DNA of 25,423 nt, taken from contig CAMLIF010000055.1 in assembly GCA_946479985.1 (NCBI GenBank), positions 1-25,423 on the forward strand. The letters run 5' to 3'. The translations under genes and the position numbers were made by a program. Below are positions 7,019 through 15,189 of this stretch, in pieces. The stretch is from an uncultured Flavobacteriales bacterium. GTDB taxonomy: Bacteria; Bacteroidota; Bacteroidia; Flavobacteriales; Crocinitomicaceae. Below the pieces are notes generated by a model, which did not search any database, was not told the DNA's origin, and saw only the letters and a list, made by a program, of their open reading frames with translations. Numbering within the stretch: the stretch's first letter is position 1; the number at the start of each line of letters is the position of its first letter.

Positions 7019-8860
7019 TTAGAGGATTACGAGCTGGTAAGATTCATTATTTACTAAGACGAAATAAATACCGGACGCAAATCCCTGAAGATCTAGTGTA
7101 AATGAATGTTCGTTGTCTAATACCTGTTCAAATTGAAGTTTTCCTTTCGGATCGATTAGTTTGACAGATGTTATTGGTTCTTTCGAGAGGATGTTAACAA
7201 TTCCGCTATTTGCCGGATTCGGGAATAACTGCATATTGCTTTTGATCCGCGAGTTATCTACCACTTTTACTTCTGAATAGTCATAAGCTCCGTCCAGATC
7301 AGTTTGTTTCAACCGGTAATACGAAATTCCGTATAATGGCATTTCATCCGGGAAGTTGTAATCGTTAGTAACAGATGAATTTCCCTGACCTGAAACTGTA
7401 CCAACAGTTGTCCATTGTTCACCACTTTCCGAGCGTTCAATGTTGAAATGACTACTGTTGTGTTCACTTGCAGTCTGCCAGGTTACCTCCACTTTTGAAC
7501 CGGTTAACTGCGCATCAAAAAAGGTAAGTTCAACCGGAAGCGGACTTGCCGAAAAATCTTTCGTAGCCAACGTGTAATATCCGTCCAGTGTCAGCAATTG
7601 ATTTGAAAACAAAATCTGATCTCCAGCAATAGATGTTGCAGTTGCAATTTCTGTCCAGGGTCCGGTTTGTGCCGCGCGATATACCAATGCATAATTGGAA
7701 ACCACGCCCAGATTGACTCCAGTCATGTTTCCGTCACTCATATCAAAAGTTATATGCGTGGTGTTGGTCGTTCCGGTATTCGTAATGTCAATATACCAGA
7801 TGCGTTGCCAGCGGGAAACATTCGTTCCTGTGATTCCTGCTACATCAGTCGTTACTTCTGAATTGGCTGGGAAAGCGTATCCGGCCAAAATATAGTCCCC
7901 ATTATCTAAACCGGAAACCGATTGAATTCCCATTCCCGCGCAAGTTGATGGATCGAATTCCGGATTTGAGCTGCCGGAAGCGTCACGGCCTATTCCAGCA
8001 ACATTGCGATCGTAATCACCGTTTGAATTGTAATCACCGGAATAAAAATCATTGGAAGTTAGGGGAATATCGTATTTCGCTGAAAGGTGATTGTCGATGA
8101 TAACGCGTTGAGCATCGTTCACCTTGGTACGATAAACAATAATTTCCGAGATGTATCCATCAAACGCCCGAGGGTCGTTCACGTGAGTTGCTCCAATAAC
8201 TAACGGCGAATTTTTATCTGCTACAACTGCACTGGATTCTGCTGCGGTGATTTGAAGTTGTTCTCTGTCAAAAACAGTTGCGCGCTGACCCGTTGCCAGA
8301 GATCCGTCGTAGAAGATGTCATAAATTTTATTGGAGTTAATTGTATTCGCAGCTCCATTGGAAAAGCGGTTGTTATCATTGTCAATATCTACATGAAGTG
8401 CATTTCCCGAATAGAAAAAAAGCATAAAAGCTTCTTCATTTCCAACATTATTGCGTTTGCTGATAATTGACTGCGCATTTCCCAGACTTTTCATCCGGGT
8501 AACTGTGAAAAAACTGTAGCCGCTGGTATTATCGAAAATAGAGTTGTCCGGAGCGCTGAAGTAATCGTTTTGTCCTGTTCCATTATTGTTGTCAAATTCA
8601 ATGGAAGGATACCCGTTCATTAGTGAACTTGAGAAAAGCGGTTGTTGTGCGGCTGAACTTTGCGATAGAACAACACCGTTTCCCGATTGATCATTCCACG
8701 ATGAAACTGAGGCGCCATTCGTTGTTGTACTTGTGCCGGCATCAGCTTTTAGCCACAAAACATTTATTGCTGATGTTCCAACTCCTGCTGGTCCTGTTTG
8801 ACAGAACGAGAGCGAAGTAGCAAAACTGATAATAAATAATAGGGTAAATACGGTTTTCAT
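7019..8860 (-). CDS. LamG-like secreted protein with T9SS type A sorting domain
   Basis: This exported protein of 613 aa has a signal peptide ending around LSFCQ. A concanavalin A/LamG-like domain follows (about 30-260), opening with VLWLKADAG and SSWNDQSGNG. Next is a region with GDYNSNGDYDRNVAGIGRD and WQRIWYIDITN that commonly accompanies this domain in Bacteroidota surface proteins. The segment PLPVELTFFDAQL and a fibronectin-III-like stretch (TWQTASEHNSSHFNIERS) lead into a C-terminal type A T9SS sorting domain beginning LFPNPANSG. The product is expected on the cell surface or released, and carbohydrate or cell-surface binding is typical of the fold but not shown. A hairpin at 8861-8899 directly abuts the start codon. 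It converges on yhhQ with a 2-base gap. Confidence 0.92.
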   Translation of the reverse strand: MKTVFTLLFIISFATSLSFCQTGPAGVGTSAINVLWLKADAGTSTTTNGASVSSWNDQSGNGVVLSQSSAAQQPLFSSSLMNGYPSIEFDNNNGTGQNDYFSAPDNSIFDNTSGYSFFTVTRMKSLGNAQSIISKRNNVGNEEAFMLFFYSGNALHVDIDNDNNRFSNGAANTINSNKIYDIFYDGSLATGQRATVFDREQLQITAAESSAVVADKNSPLVIGATHVNDPRAFDGYISEIIVYRTKVNDAQRVIIDNHLSAKYDIPLTSNDFYSGDYNSNGDYDRNVAGIGRDASGSSNPEFDPSTCAGMGIQSVSGLDNGDYILAGYAFPANSEVTTDVAGITGTNVSRWQRIWYIDITNTGTTNTTHITFDMSDGNMTGVNLGVVSNYALVYRAAQTGPWTEIATATSIAGDQILFSNQLLTLDGYYTLATKDFSASPLPVELTFFDAQLTGSKVEVTWQTASEHNSSHFNIERSESGEQWTTVGTVSGQGNSSVTNDYNFPDEMPLYGISYYRLKQTDLDGAYDYSEVKVVDNSRIKSNMQLFPNPANSGIVNILSKEPITSVKLIDPKGKLQFEQVLDNEHSFTLDLQGFASGIYFVLVNNESYQLVIL

Positions 8861-8899
8861 ACACTACTGATCTTCTGTTTTTTTATCAGTAAATAGTGT
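8861..8899 (-). promoter_or_regulatory. Hairpin abutting the start codon of the LamG-like gene
   Basis: ACACTA and CTGAT at the left pair with ATCAG and TAGTGT at the right, with a four-base bulge (TAAA) and a T-rich loop. In the minus-strand mRNA the structure would end at the base before the ATG at 8860-8858. It could influence initiation of the T9SS cargo gene, but nothing shows that it does. Confidence 0.35.
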
Positions 8900-9155
8900 A
8901 AGCGTAGGAAAAATCCAGCTTAAAAATAACTATATAATCCGTTCAAACGTTCTTAAAAGAGGTTAAATATTCCAAATCAAGGTGAGAGTTATTATCTACA
9001 CCTATCAATTGACTGTTGGACCAATAACGAACTGATGTAATTCACATTTGGTGTTTAACAATTTACAAATATTGCTCGCTCAACCGGCTCTATAAAAACA
9101 TATATTTATTATGCATCGGAAAATAAATTTCGGTGTAAACATAAAACAAATCACT

Positions 9156-9842
9156 ATGAGAAAATTACTTGCTGAATTTATTGGAACCTTCTGGTTGGTA
9201 CTTGGAGGTTGTGGAAGTGCTGTTTTAGCCGCTGGGTATCCCGAGTTGGGAATTGGATTCGTTGGTGTTTCTATTGCTTTTGGGTTAACTGTTCTAACAA
9301 TGGCTTATGCAATCGGGCATATTTCCGGATGTCATCTAAATCCTGCAGTTACTATTGGACTTTGGGCAGGTGGAAGATTTAATGCGAAAGACATTCTTCC
9401 TTACATTGCATCCCAGGTTTTAGGTGGTATAGCCGGGGCTGGTGTTTTGTATCTGATTGCAAGCGGAAAAACCGATTTTGAATTGGGAGGATTTGCTGCA
9501 AACGGTTATGGTACACATTCTCCTGATGGCTATAATATGATGTCGGCCCTGATAACAGAAGTGGTAATGACATTTCTTTTCCTAATCATTATTTTGGGAG
9601 TCACTCACAAAAATGCATCTCCCGGATTTGCCGGAATTGCGATTGGTTTGGGATTAACCTTGATTCATTTAATCAGTATTCCAGTTACCAATACTTCTGT
9701 GAACCCGGCACGAAGCACTAGTCAGGCCATTTTTGTGCAGGGTTGGGCGATAGAACAACTCTGGCTGTTTTGGGCTGCACCAATAGCAGGAGCAATTATC
9801 GCAGGAGTGGTTTATAGGTACTTAGCTCCGAATAAAGATTGA
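9156..9842 (+). CDS. aqpZ: Aquaporin Z, MIP-family water channel
   Basis: This is a MIP-family channel of about 228 aa with six membrane spans. Both half-helix signatures are intact: HLNPAVTIG in the first half and [11 protein letters not shown] in the second. The opening [19 protein letters not shown] is typical of AqpZ, and the narrow-pore composition ([19 protein letters not shown]) fits a water channel rather than a glycerol facilitator. I place the start at the ATG at 9156 (MRKLLAEF), where aquaporins normally begin. An in-frame ATG at 9111 would add 15 residues not seen in the family. The gene stands alone between intergenic regions and is followed by a terminator hairpin shared with the convergent lipocalin-like gene. 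Confidence 0.93.
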   Translation: MRKLLAEFIGTFWLVLGGCGSAVLAAGYPELGIGFVGVSIAFGLTVLTMAYAIGHISGCHLNPAVTIGLWAGGRFNAKDILPYIASQVLGGIAGAGVLYLIASGKTDFELGGFAANGYGTHSPDGYNMMSALITEVVMTFLFLIIILGVTHKNASPGFAGIAIGLGLTLIHLISIPVTNTSVNPARSTSQAIFVQGWAIEQLWLFWAAPIAGAIIAGVVYRYLAPNKD

Positions 9843-9866
9843 GTTTACGTTCTTGATATAATAGGA

Positions 9867-9893
9867 AAAGGTCAGCAATTGCTGGCCTTTTTT
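9867..9893. terminator. Intrinsic terminator between aqpZ and the lipocalin-like pair, probably bidirectional
   Basis: AAAGGTCAGC pairs with GCTGGCCTTT around an AATT loop, with one G-U pair, and is followed by a T-run. It starts 24 bases after the aqpZ stop. On the opposite strand the same stem is followed by TTTTCC, so it may also end the minus-strand transcript from 9918-11599. Confidence 0.85.
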
Positions 9894-9917
9894 ATATTGG
9901 ATCGTTAAAACGTCACG

Positions 9918-10730
9918 CTAGTGACGGATTATGATCATTTTTTCATCGGTTAATTCAACAATGTGAAAAACAGTCTTTCTTTCATCGTTACCAATAATCA
10001 ATTCTTTTTGATCTGGTTTGATAATGATAAAGCAGTCTGAAGCTACGTAAACACCGTCATAAATTTCATTGGTGCCTGAACTCAGGCTATAAGTGTATTC
10101 ATAATACATTCTAGGCTCACCATGTACCGTTTTAAAAGAAACTTCGATGCCGGTGAAGTCGTTTTGGATTGTGCTTTTCCGAGTATAATATATTGTGTCT
10201 GAATCTTGAGAATCAACAAAACCATAACTCCTGGTGATCCATGCGCCGGAAATTTTCTCATATAATTTCTCTTCATCTTTGAATCTGGAATAGGTGTAAT
10301 AGTTTGTTTGGGTAAGCATATCGAAATTCGCGTCGGGTTCATAAAAGCTGCTTAAAATGAGCAATCCGTTTACCAACTTAAAGTTGTAGGAATCCGCTTT
10401 TTTCTTGTGTTTCCCTTTTCCTGTAAATAAGTTCAGTATATGGGTTTTAAAGATTGAATCGGAAGTGATCGAATAAGTAAAACCAGTATTGAGTTTCTTG
10501 TAATAACGCAATTCGGGGCTTCTGAAAAAAACTGAATCTTCAGTAATCTCTAATGCATAATCTGAATTTACACCTGAAGATATTTTATCGGTGGAATTGT
10601 CAGCAAAATGTTCTACCTGCACAGTGTTTAACCACCAGGTTCCCTGAATTTGATCAATGTTAACTTCCTCCGATTTCTGTGAAAAAGCAGCAGAACAAAA
10701 TAAAAGAAGTATAAAAATTAAGCAGCGCAT
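9918..10730 (-). CDS. Secreted lipocalin-like protein, second of a tandem pair
   Basis: The 270-aa protein has a clear signal peptide ending near AAFSQ. The mature part seems to hold two successive lipocalin-like units: one opening IQGTWWLNTVQVEHF (about residue 28) and a second opening KISGAWITRSYGF (about 160), the latter closing with VFHIVELTDEKMIII, the typical last strand of small bacterial lipocalin-like domains. It is related to the neighbouring 282-aa protein (10751-11599): same layout, a similar (G)TWW/GTKW opening and similar end, though overall identity is low. The two genes are 20 bases apart and are probably co-transcribed, possibly with gldA upstream. No ligand or enzymatic residues can be named. 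Confidence 0.75.
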   Translation of the reverse strand: MRCLIFILLLFCSAAFSQKSEEVNIDQIQGTWWLNTVQVEHFADNSTDKISSGVNSDYALEITEDSVFFRSPELRYYKKLNTGFTYSITSDSIFKTHILNLFTGKGKHKKKADSYNFKLVNGLLILSSFYEPDANFDMLTQTNYYTYSRFKDEEKLYEKISGAWITRSYGFVDSQDSDTIYYTRKSTIQNDFTGIEVSFKTVHGEPRMYYEYTYSLSSGTNEIYDGVYVASDCFIIIKPDQKELIIGNDERKTVFHIVELTDEKMIIIRH

Positions 10731-10750
10731 AAGTTGGAGTTATTGTTGAG

Positions 10751-11599
10751 TCATTTTTGTTTACATACCAGTTTCATTTGATTTTCCGATAGCTCTATAA
10801 TCGTATAAGAAATTTCACCAGGATAAAACACAAGTTGCCGGTTTTTCAAATCAATTGAACATAGGCCACTTTCATGAGTGATATAATAAGGGTCCGGAGC
10901 GTATCCCCTGCTGCGTATGTTCCTTGACAAGGAAACGGTATCACGAACCGGTTCATATTCCAGGCATTTACTTTTACAATGCAATTCGCCCTCCTGCCGG
11001 TCAAAAGAATACAAACAAGTTGAATCACTTATTTGTGCTGACGATCTTCTAAAGGTAATGGTATCCGTTGGCGGATTGAAAATGAGATTTATTGATGAAT
11101 CGCAAACCCAATTTCCCAGAATGGTAGCAGTTAAAGACAGCGAATCTTTCTCTGTTGAAAGAAAAAATGTTTTTACAAAATCCGGATCTTTGATTATCTC
11201 GTTATGGTTCCATTCTGTGAGTCTTAATTCAGATGCATCGAGAGTGAGATCATAACTGACAGAGGGATTGCCTTTTCTAAGCTCTTTTTTGCTGTTATAG
11301 AGATCGATCCATCCTGAATGATAAGTACTGTCATATACAACACGGTACAAATAGAATTTGCTTTCCGGTTTGTAATATTTGTTAGAATCTTGCCCAAACT
11401 CCAGTTTTTCTCCGAAGTAAACGTAATGTCCACGGGAAACGGAAGTTACCAGGATCGTTGAATCATTCCGCCCGAACTCAGATATTTCAGCGGCGTTGAT
11501 GTACCATTTAGTCCCTTGAAAACCATTGTACAGTTGATTTTGAGCGAATGAATATATCTTTCCGCACGTTAAAACAAACAAGATCAATAAGTAGCGCAT
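10751..11599 (-). CDS. Secreted lipocalin-like protein, first of a tandem pair
   Basis: The 282-aa protein has a signal peptide ending near YSFAQ. A first unit opens with FQGTKWYINAAEISEFG, and a second opens with ILGNWVCDSSINLIF (about residue 160) and closes with SYTIIELSENQMKLVC. This mirrors the two-unit arrangement of the downstream gene at 9918-10730, so the pair looks like a tandem duplication that has diverged. Several cysteines in the second unit (CDSS, STCLYS, HCKSKC, GLCS) could form disulphides in the periplasm. It starts 38 bases after the gldA stop on the same strand, so readthrough from gldA is possible. Function is unknown. Confidence 0.75.
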   Translation of the reverse strand: MRYLLILFVLTCGKIYSFAQNQLYNGFQGTKWYINAAEISEFGRNDSTILVTSVSRGHYVYFGEKLEFGQDSNKYYKPESKFYLYRVVYDSTYHSGWIDLYNSKKELRKGNPSVSYDLTLDASELRLTEWNHNEIIKDPDFVKTFFLSTEKDSLSLTATILGNWVCDSSINLIFNPPTDTITFRRSSAQISDSTCLYSFDRQEGELHCKSKCLEYEPVRDTVSLSRNIRSRGYAPDPYYITHESGLCSIDLKNRQLVFYPGEISYTIIELSENQMKLVCKQK

Positions 11600-11637
11600 A
11601 AGCGCACAACGTAATAAAAGGTTTTCGTTACAGTAGT

Positions 11638-12540
11638 TTACTTAGTCAACGATTTAAACACTTCTTCCAATGATTTCTCTTCAACACGAAGCGTAAGGAT
11701 CAATAAGTTGTTTTGCTGGGCAAACTGGGCGACTGTTTTTCTCAAATCTTCAATATCAGCGCTTTCAATCAGGAATGCGTTTTCATCAACGGATTCAACT
11801 TTCGAAACTCCGGAAATCTTATTCAGTAATGATTTAGCTACTTTGCCATCAAATTCTACATAAACAACCTGAAGATCGGTTGCAACCTGGAGATTCGAAG
11901 CTAAATTATCGGCAACCAGTTTTCCTCTTCTGATGATAATTACACGGTCGCAAATGGCTTCAACTTCCTGTAAAATGTGCGTTGAAAGCATCACTGTTTT
12001 TTCTTTCCCGATTCTACGGATCAAATCGCGGATTTCAACCAATTGATTTGGATCCAGACCAGAAGTAGGCTCGTCTAAAATAAGAACATCCGGGTTGTGA
12101 ATAATGGCCTGTGCCAATCCAACTCGCTGACGGTAACCTTTTGAAAGCATCCCGATCTTTTTGTTTTGCTCCACTTCCAATCCTACCAGCTGGATCATTT
12201 CCTTCACGCGCTCACGAACATTTTTGATCTTGTAAATTTTGCCGACAAACTCTAAATATTCCTTCACATACATATCCAGATACAACGGATTGTTTTCAGG
12301 TAAATAACCAATGTGTTTTCGTGTTTCAATTGAATCTAAAGAAACTTCTTTTCCACAAACTTTCACTGTTCCGCTGCTTGAAGGAATAAATCCGGTGATC
12401 ATTTTCATAGTCGTAGATTTTCCGGCACCGTTCGGTCCAAGGAAACCAACAATTTCTCCTTTTCCGATAGAAAAACTGATGTTATCTACGGCTGCTTGTT
12501 CCCCGTAAAATTTAGAAAGATTTGTGACTTCAATTGACAT
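11638..12540 (-). CDS. gldA: GldA, ATP-binding subunit of the gliding-motility-associated ABC transporter
   Basis: This is an ABC ATPase of 300 aa. Walker A is GPNGAGKST (about 35-43), the signature motif is LSKGYRQRVG (about 132-141), Walker B is LILDEPTSGLDP and the switch histidine is in LSTHILQEVEAICD. The opening MSIEVTNLSKFYG, the length and the C-terminal regulatory segment match the GldA family of gliding Bacteroidota, which works with the membrane subunits GldF and GldG. Those partners are not in this window, so the assignment to GldA rather than another ABC-2 exporter ATPase rests on sequence resemblance. The gene is divergent from rsgA. A -7-like TATCTTCG (12565-12558, minus strand) lies about 18 bases before the start, without an obvious -33 box. 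Confidence 0.85.
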   Translation of the reverse strand: MSIEVTNLSKFYGEQAAVDNISFSIGKGEIVGFLGPNGAGKSTTMKMITGFIPSSSGTVKVCGKEVSLDSIETRKHIGYLPENNPLYLDMYVKEYLEFVGKIYKIKNVRERVKEMIQLVGLEVEQNKKIGMLSKGYRQRVGLAQAIIHNPDVLILDEPTSGLDPNQLVEIRDLIRRIGKEKTVMLSTHILQEVEAICDRVIIIRRGKLVADNLASNLQVATDLQVVYVEFDGKVAKSLLNKISGVSKVESVDENAFLIESADIEDLRKTVAQFAQQNNLLILTLRVEEKSLEEVFKSLTK

Positions 12541-12685
12541 ATACTATTCTTTGGCTACGAAGATAACGAATGACGATGAATAATAGTTAGTATGATCTCA
12601 AGTGAATTAATTGAAAATTGTGAATGCAGCACGTAAAAGAACCGGACTTCTTTTTCATTTTCAATTTTCGAATTGGAATTGGATT

Positions 12686-12703
12686 ACTGAGCTTGTCGAA
12701 GTA
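12686..12703 (+). repeat. Dispersed-repeat-like sequence ACTGAGCTTGTCGAAGTA
   Basis: The core (T)GAGCTTGTCGAAG resembles a short dispersed element seen in many bacterial genomes, and degenerate relatives occur on the other strand at 14236-14299. Here it contains the TTG box of the rsgA promoter. Identity as a repeat needs genome-wide counting. Confidence 0.4.
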
Positions 12704-12722
12704 TCAATTCTATCTATCTTTG
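12693..12722 (+). promoter_or_regulatory. rsgA promoter, Bacteroidota type, giving a nearly leaderless mRNA
   Basis: TTG at 12693-12695, a 19-base spacer and TATCTTTG at 12715-12722 match the TTG/TAnnTTTG consensus of the Bacteroidota primary sigma factor. The -7 box ends only 5 bases before the ATG at 12728, so transcription would start at or next to the start codon. This also excludes the longer open frame beginning at 12611 as the coding start. Confidence 0.75.
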
Positions 12723-12727
12723 TTTCC

Positions 12728-13687
12728 ATGTCTGAAATCACAGGGAAAGTTTTAAAATCTACCGGAAAATGGTACCACGTTATGTTGAATGACGGATCCA
12801 TTGCCAATTGCCGGGTTCGTGGAAAAATGAAGTTGGAAGACTTGAAAACCACCAACCCGATAGCTGTCGGTGATACGGTAATTCTGGACCCGAAAGAAGA
12901 CGAAGAAGGAAACCGAGTGATTTTAGATTATCACATGCGGGAAAATTGCCTGGTTCGAAAAAGCACAAATCTGAGTAAACAAAAACAAATTCTGGCGTCG
13001 AATATTGACAGGGCCTATTTGGTTGCAACGCTCAAACATCCGGAAACACACACCGTTTTTATTGATCGTTTTTTAGTCGCAGCAGAATCTTACCGGATTC
13101 CTGTTACTATTTTGTTTAACAAGATTGATTTGTTGAATGAAGAGGAACGTTTCGATCTGGATGCCCTGATGGATTTGTATCAAACAGTTGGCTACGCCTG
13201 TGAAGCGATTTCCGTAGAAAAAAACATCAATGTCGAATTTTTGAAAGAAGAGATAGTAGGAAAACAAGTCATGATTGCCGGACATTCAGGCACCGGGAAA
13301 AGTTCACTTGTGAATTTGCTGGATCCAACCTTAGATCTGCGAATCGGAGAGATTTCTTCTGCGCACCATCAGGGACAGCATACCACCACTTTTGCTGAAA
13401 TGCATCCTTTGCAGTCGGGGGGATTTATTATTGATACTCCCGGAATAAGAGCATTCGGAATTGTTGATCTTGAGAAAGAAGTGATCTCTCATTACTTTCC
13501 GGAAATGCGCGCTGTAATCGGCCAATGCAAATTCCATAATTGTCAGCACATCAATGAACCGGCTTGTAAAGTCAAAGAAATGGTTAAAAGCGGTGAAATC
13601 TACGAAAGCAGGTATTGGACGTATTTACAGTTAATGCAGGGCGATGATCAGGATGTTCACCGTAGAAACAAGCGCGAAATTTTCTGA
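12728..13687 (+). CDS. rsgA: RsgA, ribosome small-subunit-dependent GTPase A
   Basis: This circularly permuted GTPase of about 319 aa assists late maturation of the 30S subunit in the cytoplasm. An N-terminal OB-fold (about 1-70) is followed by the G motifs in permuted order: NKID (131-134), then GHSGTGKSS (185-193), the switch region with HHQGQHTTT and DTPG (236-239). The C-terminal zinc-binding segment has C267, C272, H274 and C280. I use the ATG at 12728 (MSEITGKV): the family begins here, and a promoter -7 box lies directly upstream, whereas the frame from 12611 would add 39 residues of non-family sequence. It is divergent from gldA and followed by dtd 65 bases later. Confidence 0.95.
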   Translation: MSEITGKVLKSTGKWYHVMLNDGSIANCRVRGKMKLEDLKTTNPIAVGDTVILDPKEDEEGNRVILDYHMRENCLVRKSTNLSKQKQILASNIDRAYLVATLKHPETHTVFIDRFLVAAESYRIPVTILFNKIDLLNEEERFDLDALMDLYQTVGYACEAISVEKNINVEFLKEEIVGKQVMIAGHSGTGKSSLVNLLDPTLDLRIGEISSAHHQGQHTTTFAEMHPLQSGGFIIDTPGIRAFGIVDLEKEVISHYFPEMRAVIGQCKFHNCQHINEPACKVKEMVKSGEIYESRYWTYLQLMQGDDQDVHRRNKREIF

Positions 13688-13752
13688 TTTTGAGTACATG
13701 CAGGTTGTAATGATTTAGGTATGTACTTTCAAAAGTATCATTAATTTTAACC

Positions 13753-14205
13753 ATGCGAGTAGTCATTCAACGTGTTTCTGAAGCTGCAGTGAAAATTTCC
13801 GGTGAAATTCATTCGTCAATTGACAATGGTTTTTTAATCTTGCTTGGAATTGAACATGCTGATGATCAATCAGACGCCGATTATTTGATCGGTAAATTGG
13901 TCGGGATGCGTATTTTTCCGGATGATGAAGGAAAAATGAATCGTTCAATTGCTGAGTCGAATGGCTCATTTTTGGTAGTTAGCCAGTTTACACTGCACGC
14001 TTCCACGAAAAAAGGGAACAGACCAGGTTTTATTCAGGCTGCCCGACCAGAACAGGCTATTCCGCTATACGAATATTTTCTCCGGGAATTAAAAGCACAA
14101 TCGAATGTGAACGTTGAAGCCGGAGTTTTTGGCGCCGATATGAAAGTGGGGCTTATAAATGATGGCCCCGTGACAATAATAATGGATTCAAAAAACAGAG
14201 AATAA
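13753..14205 (+). CDS. dtd: D-aminoacyl-tRNA deacylase
   Basis: This 150-aa protein matches the standard length of Dtd, the homodimeric editing factor that removes D-amino acids (and glycine from tRNA-Ala) mischarged onto tRNA. It opens with MRVVIQRVSEAAVKI and carries the two active-site signatures: SQFTLHAS (77-84) and NDGPVTI (136-142), the latter with the Gly-cisPro element that enforces chiral selectivity. It lies 65 bases after rsgA on the same strand. A dyad TACTTTCAAAAGTA (13724-13737) and TAATTTTA (13742-13749, one base from the -7 consensus) precede it, so it may have its own start site only a few bases before the ATG. Confidence 0.95.
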   Translation: MRVVIQRVSEAAVKISGEIHSSIDNGFLILLGIEHADDQSDADYLIGKLVGMRIFPDDEGKMNRSIAESNGSFLVVSQFTLHASTKKGNRPGFIQAARPEQAIPLYEYFLRELKAQSNVNVEAGVFGADMKVGLINDGPVTIIMDSKNRE

Positions 14206-14218
14206 CACTTCGGCATCT

Positions 14219-14232
14219 TCCGCCGCGGCGGA
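14219..14232. repeat. 14-bp GC-only-core palindrome, copy 1
   Basis: TCCGCCGCGGCGGA is a perfect palindrome, strikingly GC-rich for its AT-rich surroundings. An identical copy lies at 15242-15255. The two flank the MazG-like and GNAT genes. Confidence 0.85.
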
Positions 14233-14235
14233 CTC

Positions 14236-14299
14236 GATGACCGAAGCTCAGTGTAAATTCGTCATCTCGACAAGACTGATGATCGAAGCTCATTGTAAA
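14236..14299. repeat. Two imperfect 22-bp direct repeats, 42-bp period
   Basis: GATGACCGAAGCTCAGTGTAAA (14236-14257) and a copy differing at two positions (14278-14299) flank TTCGTCATCTCGACAAGACT. CGACAAG and CGAAGCTCA resemble pieces of the dispersed element at 12686-12703 in inverted orientation. This looks like a decayed intergenic repeat between dtd and the MazG-like gene. Confidence 0.65.
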
Positions 14300-14327
14300 G
14301 AATAATTAAAACAACAATTTATTAGAG

Positions 14328-14654
14328 ATGACAATTTCAGATGCGCAAAGAACAGTCGATGATTGGATCAAAACAGTTGGCGTTCGTTATTTCAACGAGT
14401 TGACAAATATGGCGATGCTTACCGAGGAAGTAGGAGAAGTAGCGCGAATTATCGCCCGCAGGTACGGTGAACAAAGTGAAAAAGAGTCAGACAAAAATAA
14501 AGATTTGGGTGATGAAATGGCAGATGTGCTTTTCGTGCTGATCTGCCTGGCGAATCAAACGGGAGTTGATCTGGAAGATGCTTTAAAGAAAAACCTGGAA
14601 AAGAAAACAACTCGTGATTCAGACCGGCATAAAAACAACGAAAAATTGAAGTAA
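14328..14654 (+). CDS. MazG-like nucleotide pyrophosphohydrolase
   Basis: This small all-alpha NTP pyrophosphatase of 108 aa belongs to the MazG/dUTPase superfamily, which hydrolyses (often non-canonical) nucleoside triphosphates to monophosphates plus pyrophosphate. The metal-binding acidic motif is intact: EEVGE (E33, E34, E37) followed by DEMAD (E63, D66). It is of the single-domain type, much shorter than the two-domain E. coli MazG. A GNAT gene follows after a single base, so the two are surely co-transcribed. Upstream are the palindrome and direct repeats at 14219-14299. A second MazG-fold gene lies at 16074-16466. The specific substrate cannot be read from sequence. Confidence 0.88.
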   Translation: MTISDAQRTVDDWIKTVGVRYFNELTNMAMLTEEVGEVARIIARRYGEQSEKESDKNKDLGDEMADVLFVLICLANQTGVDLEDALKKNLEKKTTRDSDRHKNNEKLK

Positions 14655-14655
14655 C

Positions 14656-15189
14656 ATGCTGCAAACAGAAATTACAACAGAACGTTTTGTTCTCTGTCCG
14701 CTTACTCCGGCCAATATTCATGAATTGTTCAACACGCAGTCGAAAGAAGAAATCATGACTTTCCTTGGTTGTGATGAGGTGAGTTTTTCCCATTACCAAA
14801 TGATGCACGATGGCGGAATGGAAACCAATCGTTACTCGCATCACTACTTCCTCATTTTGGATAAAGAAACCCGGATTCCGATGGGAGAATGCGGATTTCA
14901 TACCTGGGACCGTCGTCATCACCGCGCAGAATTGTTCTATTTACTCCGAAAAGACGAATTCAAGGGAAAAGGATTTATGACAGAAGTTCTGAAAACAGTT
15001 CTCGATTTTGGTTTCAATGAAATGAAGCTGCACAGGATAAAAGCACTGGTTGCAGATTGGAATGAGCCGTCAGTCCGATTGTTGAAGCGTTTTGGTTTTA
15101 CTTTCGAAGGAACATTGCGGGAAGATTACCTCGTAGATGGGAAATATGAGAATTCTGATTGTTATTCGTTGTTGGCGAACGAATTCTAA
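14656..15189 (+). CDS. GNAT-family N-acetyltransferase, RimJ/RimL type
   Basis: This is a 177-aa acetyltransferase using acetyl-CoA. The opening [18 protein letters not shown] and motif A around [22 protein letters not shown] (about 98-119), with the pyrophosphate-binding KGKGF loop, are typical. Motif B is [38 protein letters not shown] (about 123-156), as in RimJ/RimL-type enzymes acting on protein N-termini or small molecules. The gene follows the MazG-like gene by one base. Its 3' end adjoins the ORF6N remnant on the other strand. The acceptor substrate is unknown. Confidence 0.88.
   Translation: MLQTEITTERFVLCPLTPANIHELFNTQSKEEIMTFLGCDEVSFSHYQMMHDGGMETNRYSHHYFLILDKETRIPMGECGFHTWDRRHHRAELFYLLRKDEFKGKGFMTEVLKTVLDFGFNEMKLHRIKALVADWNEPSVRLLKRFGFTFEGTLREDYLVDGKYENSDCYSLLANEF

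Noticed and set aside
10917..11255. 112-codon plus-strand open frame
   Set aside because: It lies entirely opposite the lipocalin-like gene, which has a signal peptide and a related neighbour; no family features are seen in the plus-strand frame.
12611..12727. Longer rsgA N-terminus (39 extra residues)
   Set aside because: The stretch holds a full promoter and a dispersed-repeat-like element just before the ATG at 12728, and the extra residues do not resemble RsgA.
13724..13737. Dyad TACTTTCAAAAGTA upstream of dtd as an operator
   Set aside because: It is a single short AT-rich palindrome with no supporting second copy or known regulator; left only as a remark.
14449..14922. 157-codon minus-strand open frame
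   Set aside because: It runs opposite the MazG-like and GNAT genes, both with intact catalytic motifs; its translation shows no domain.
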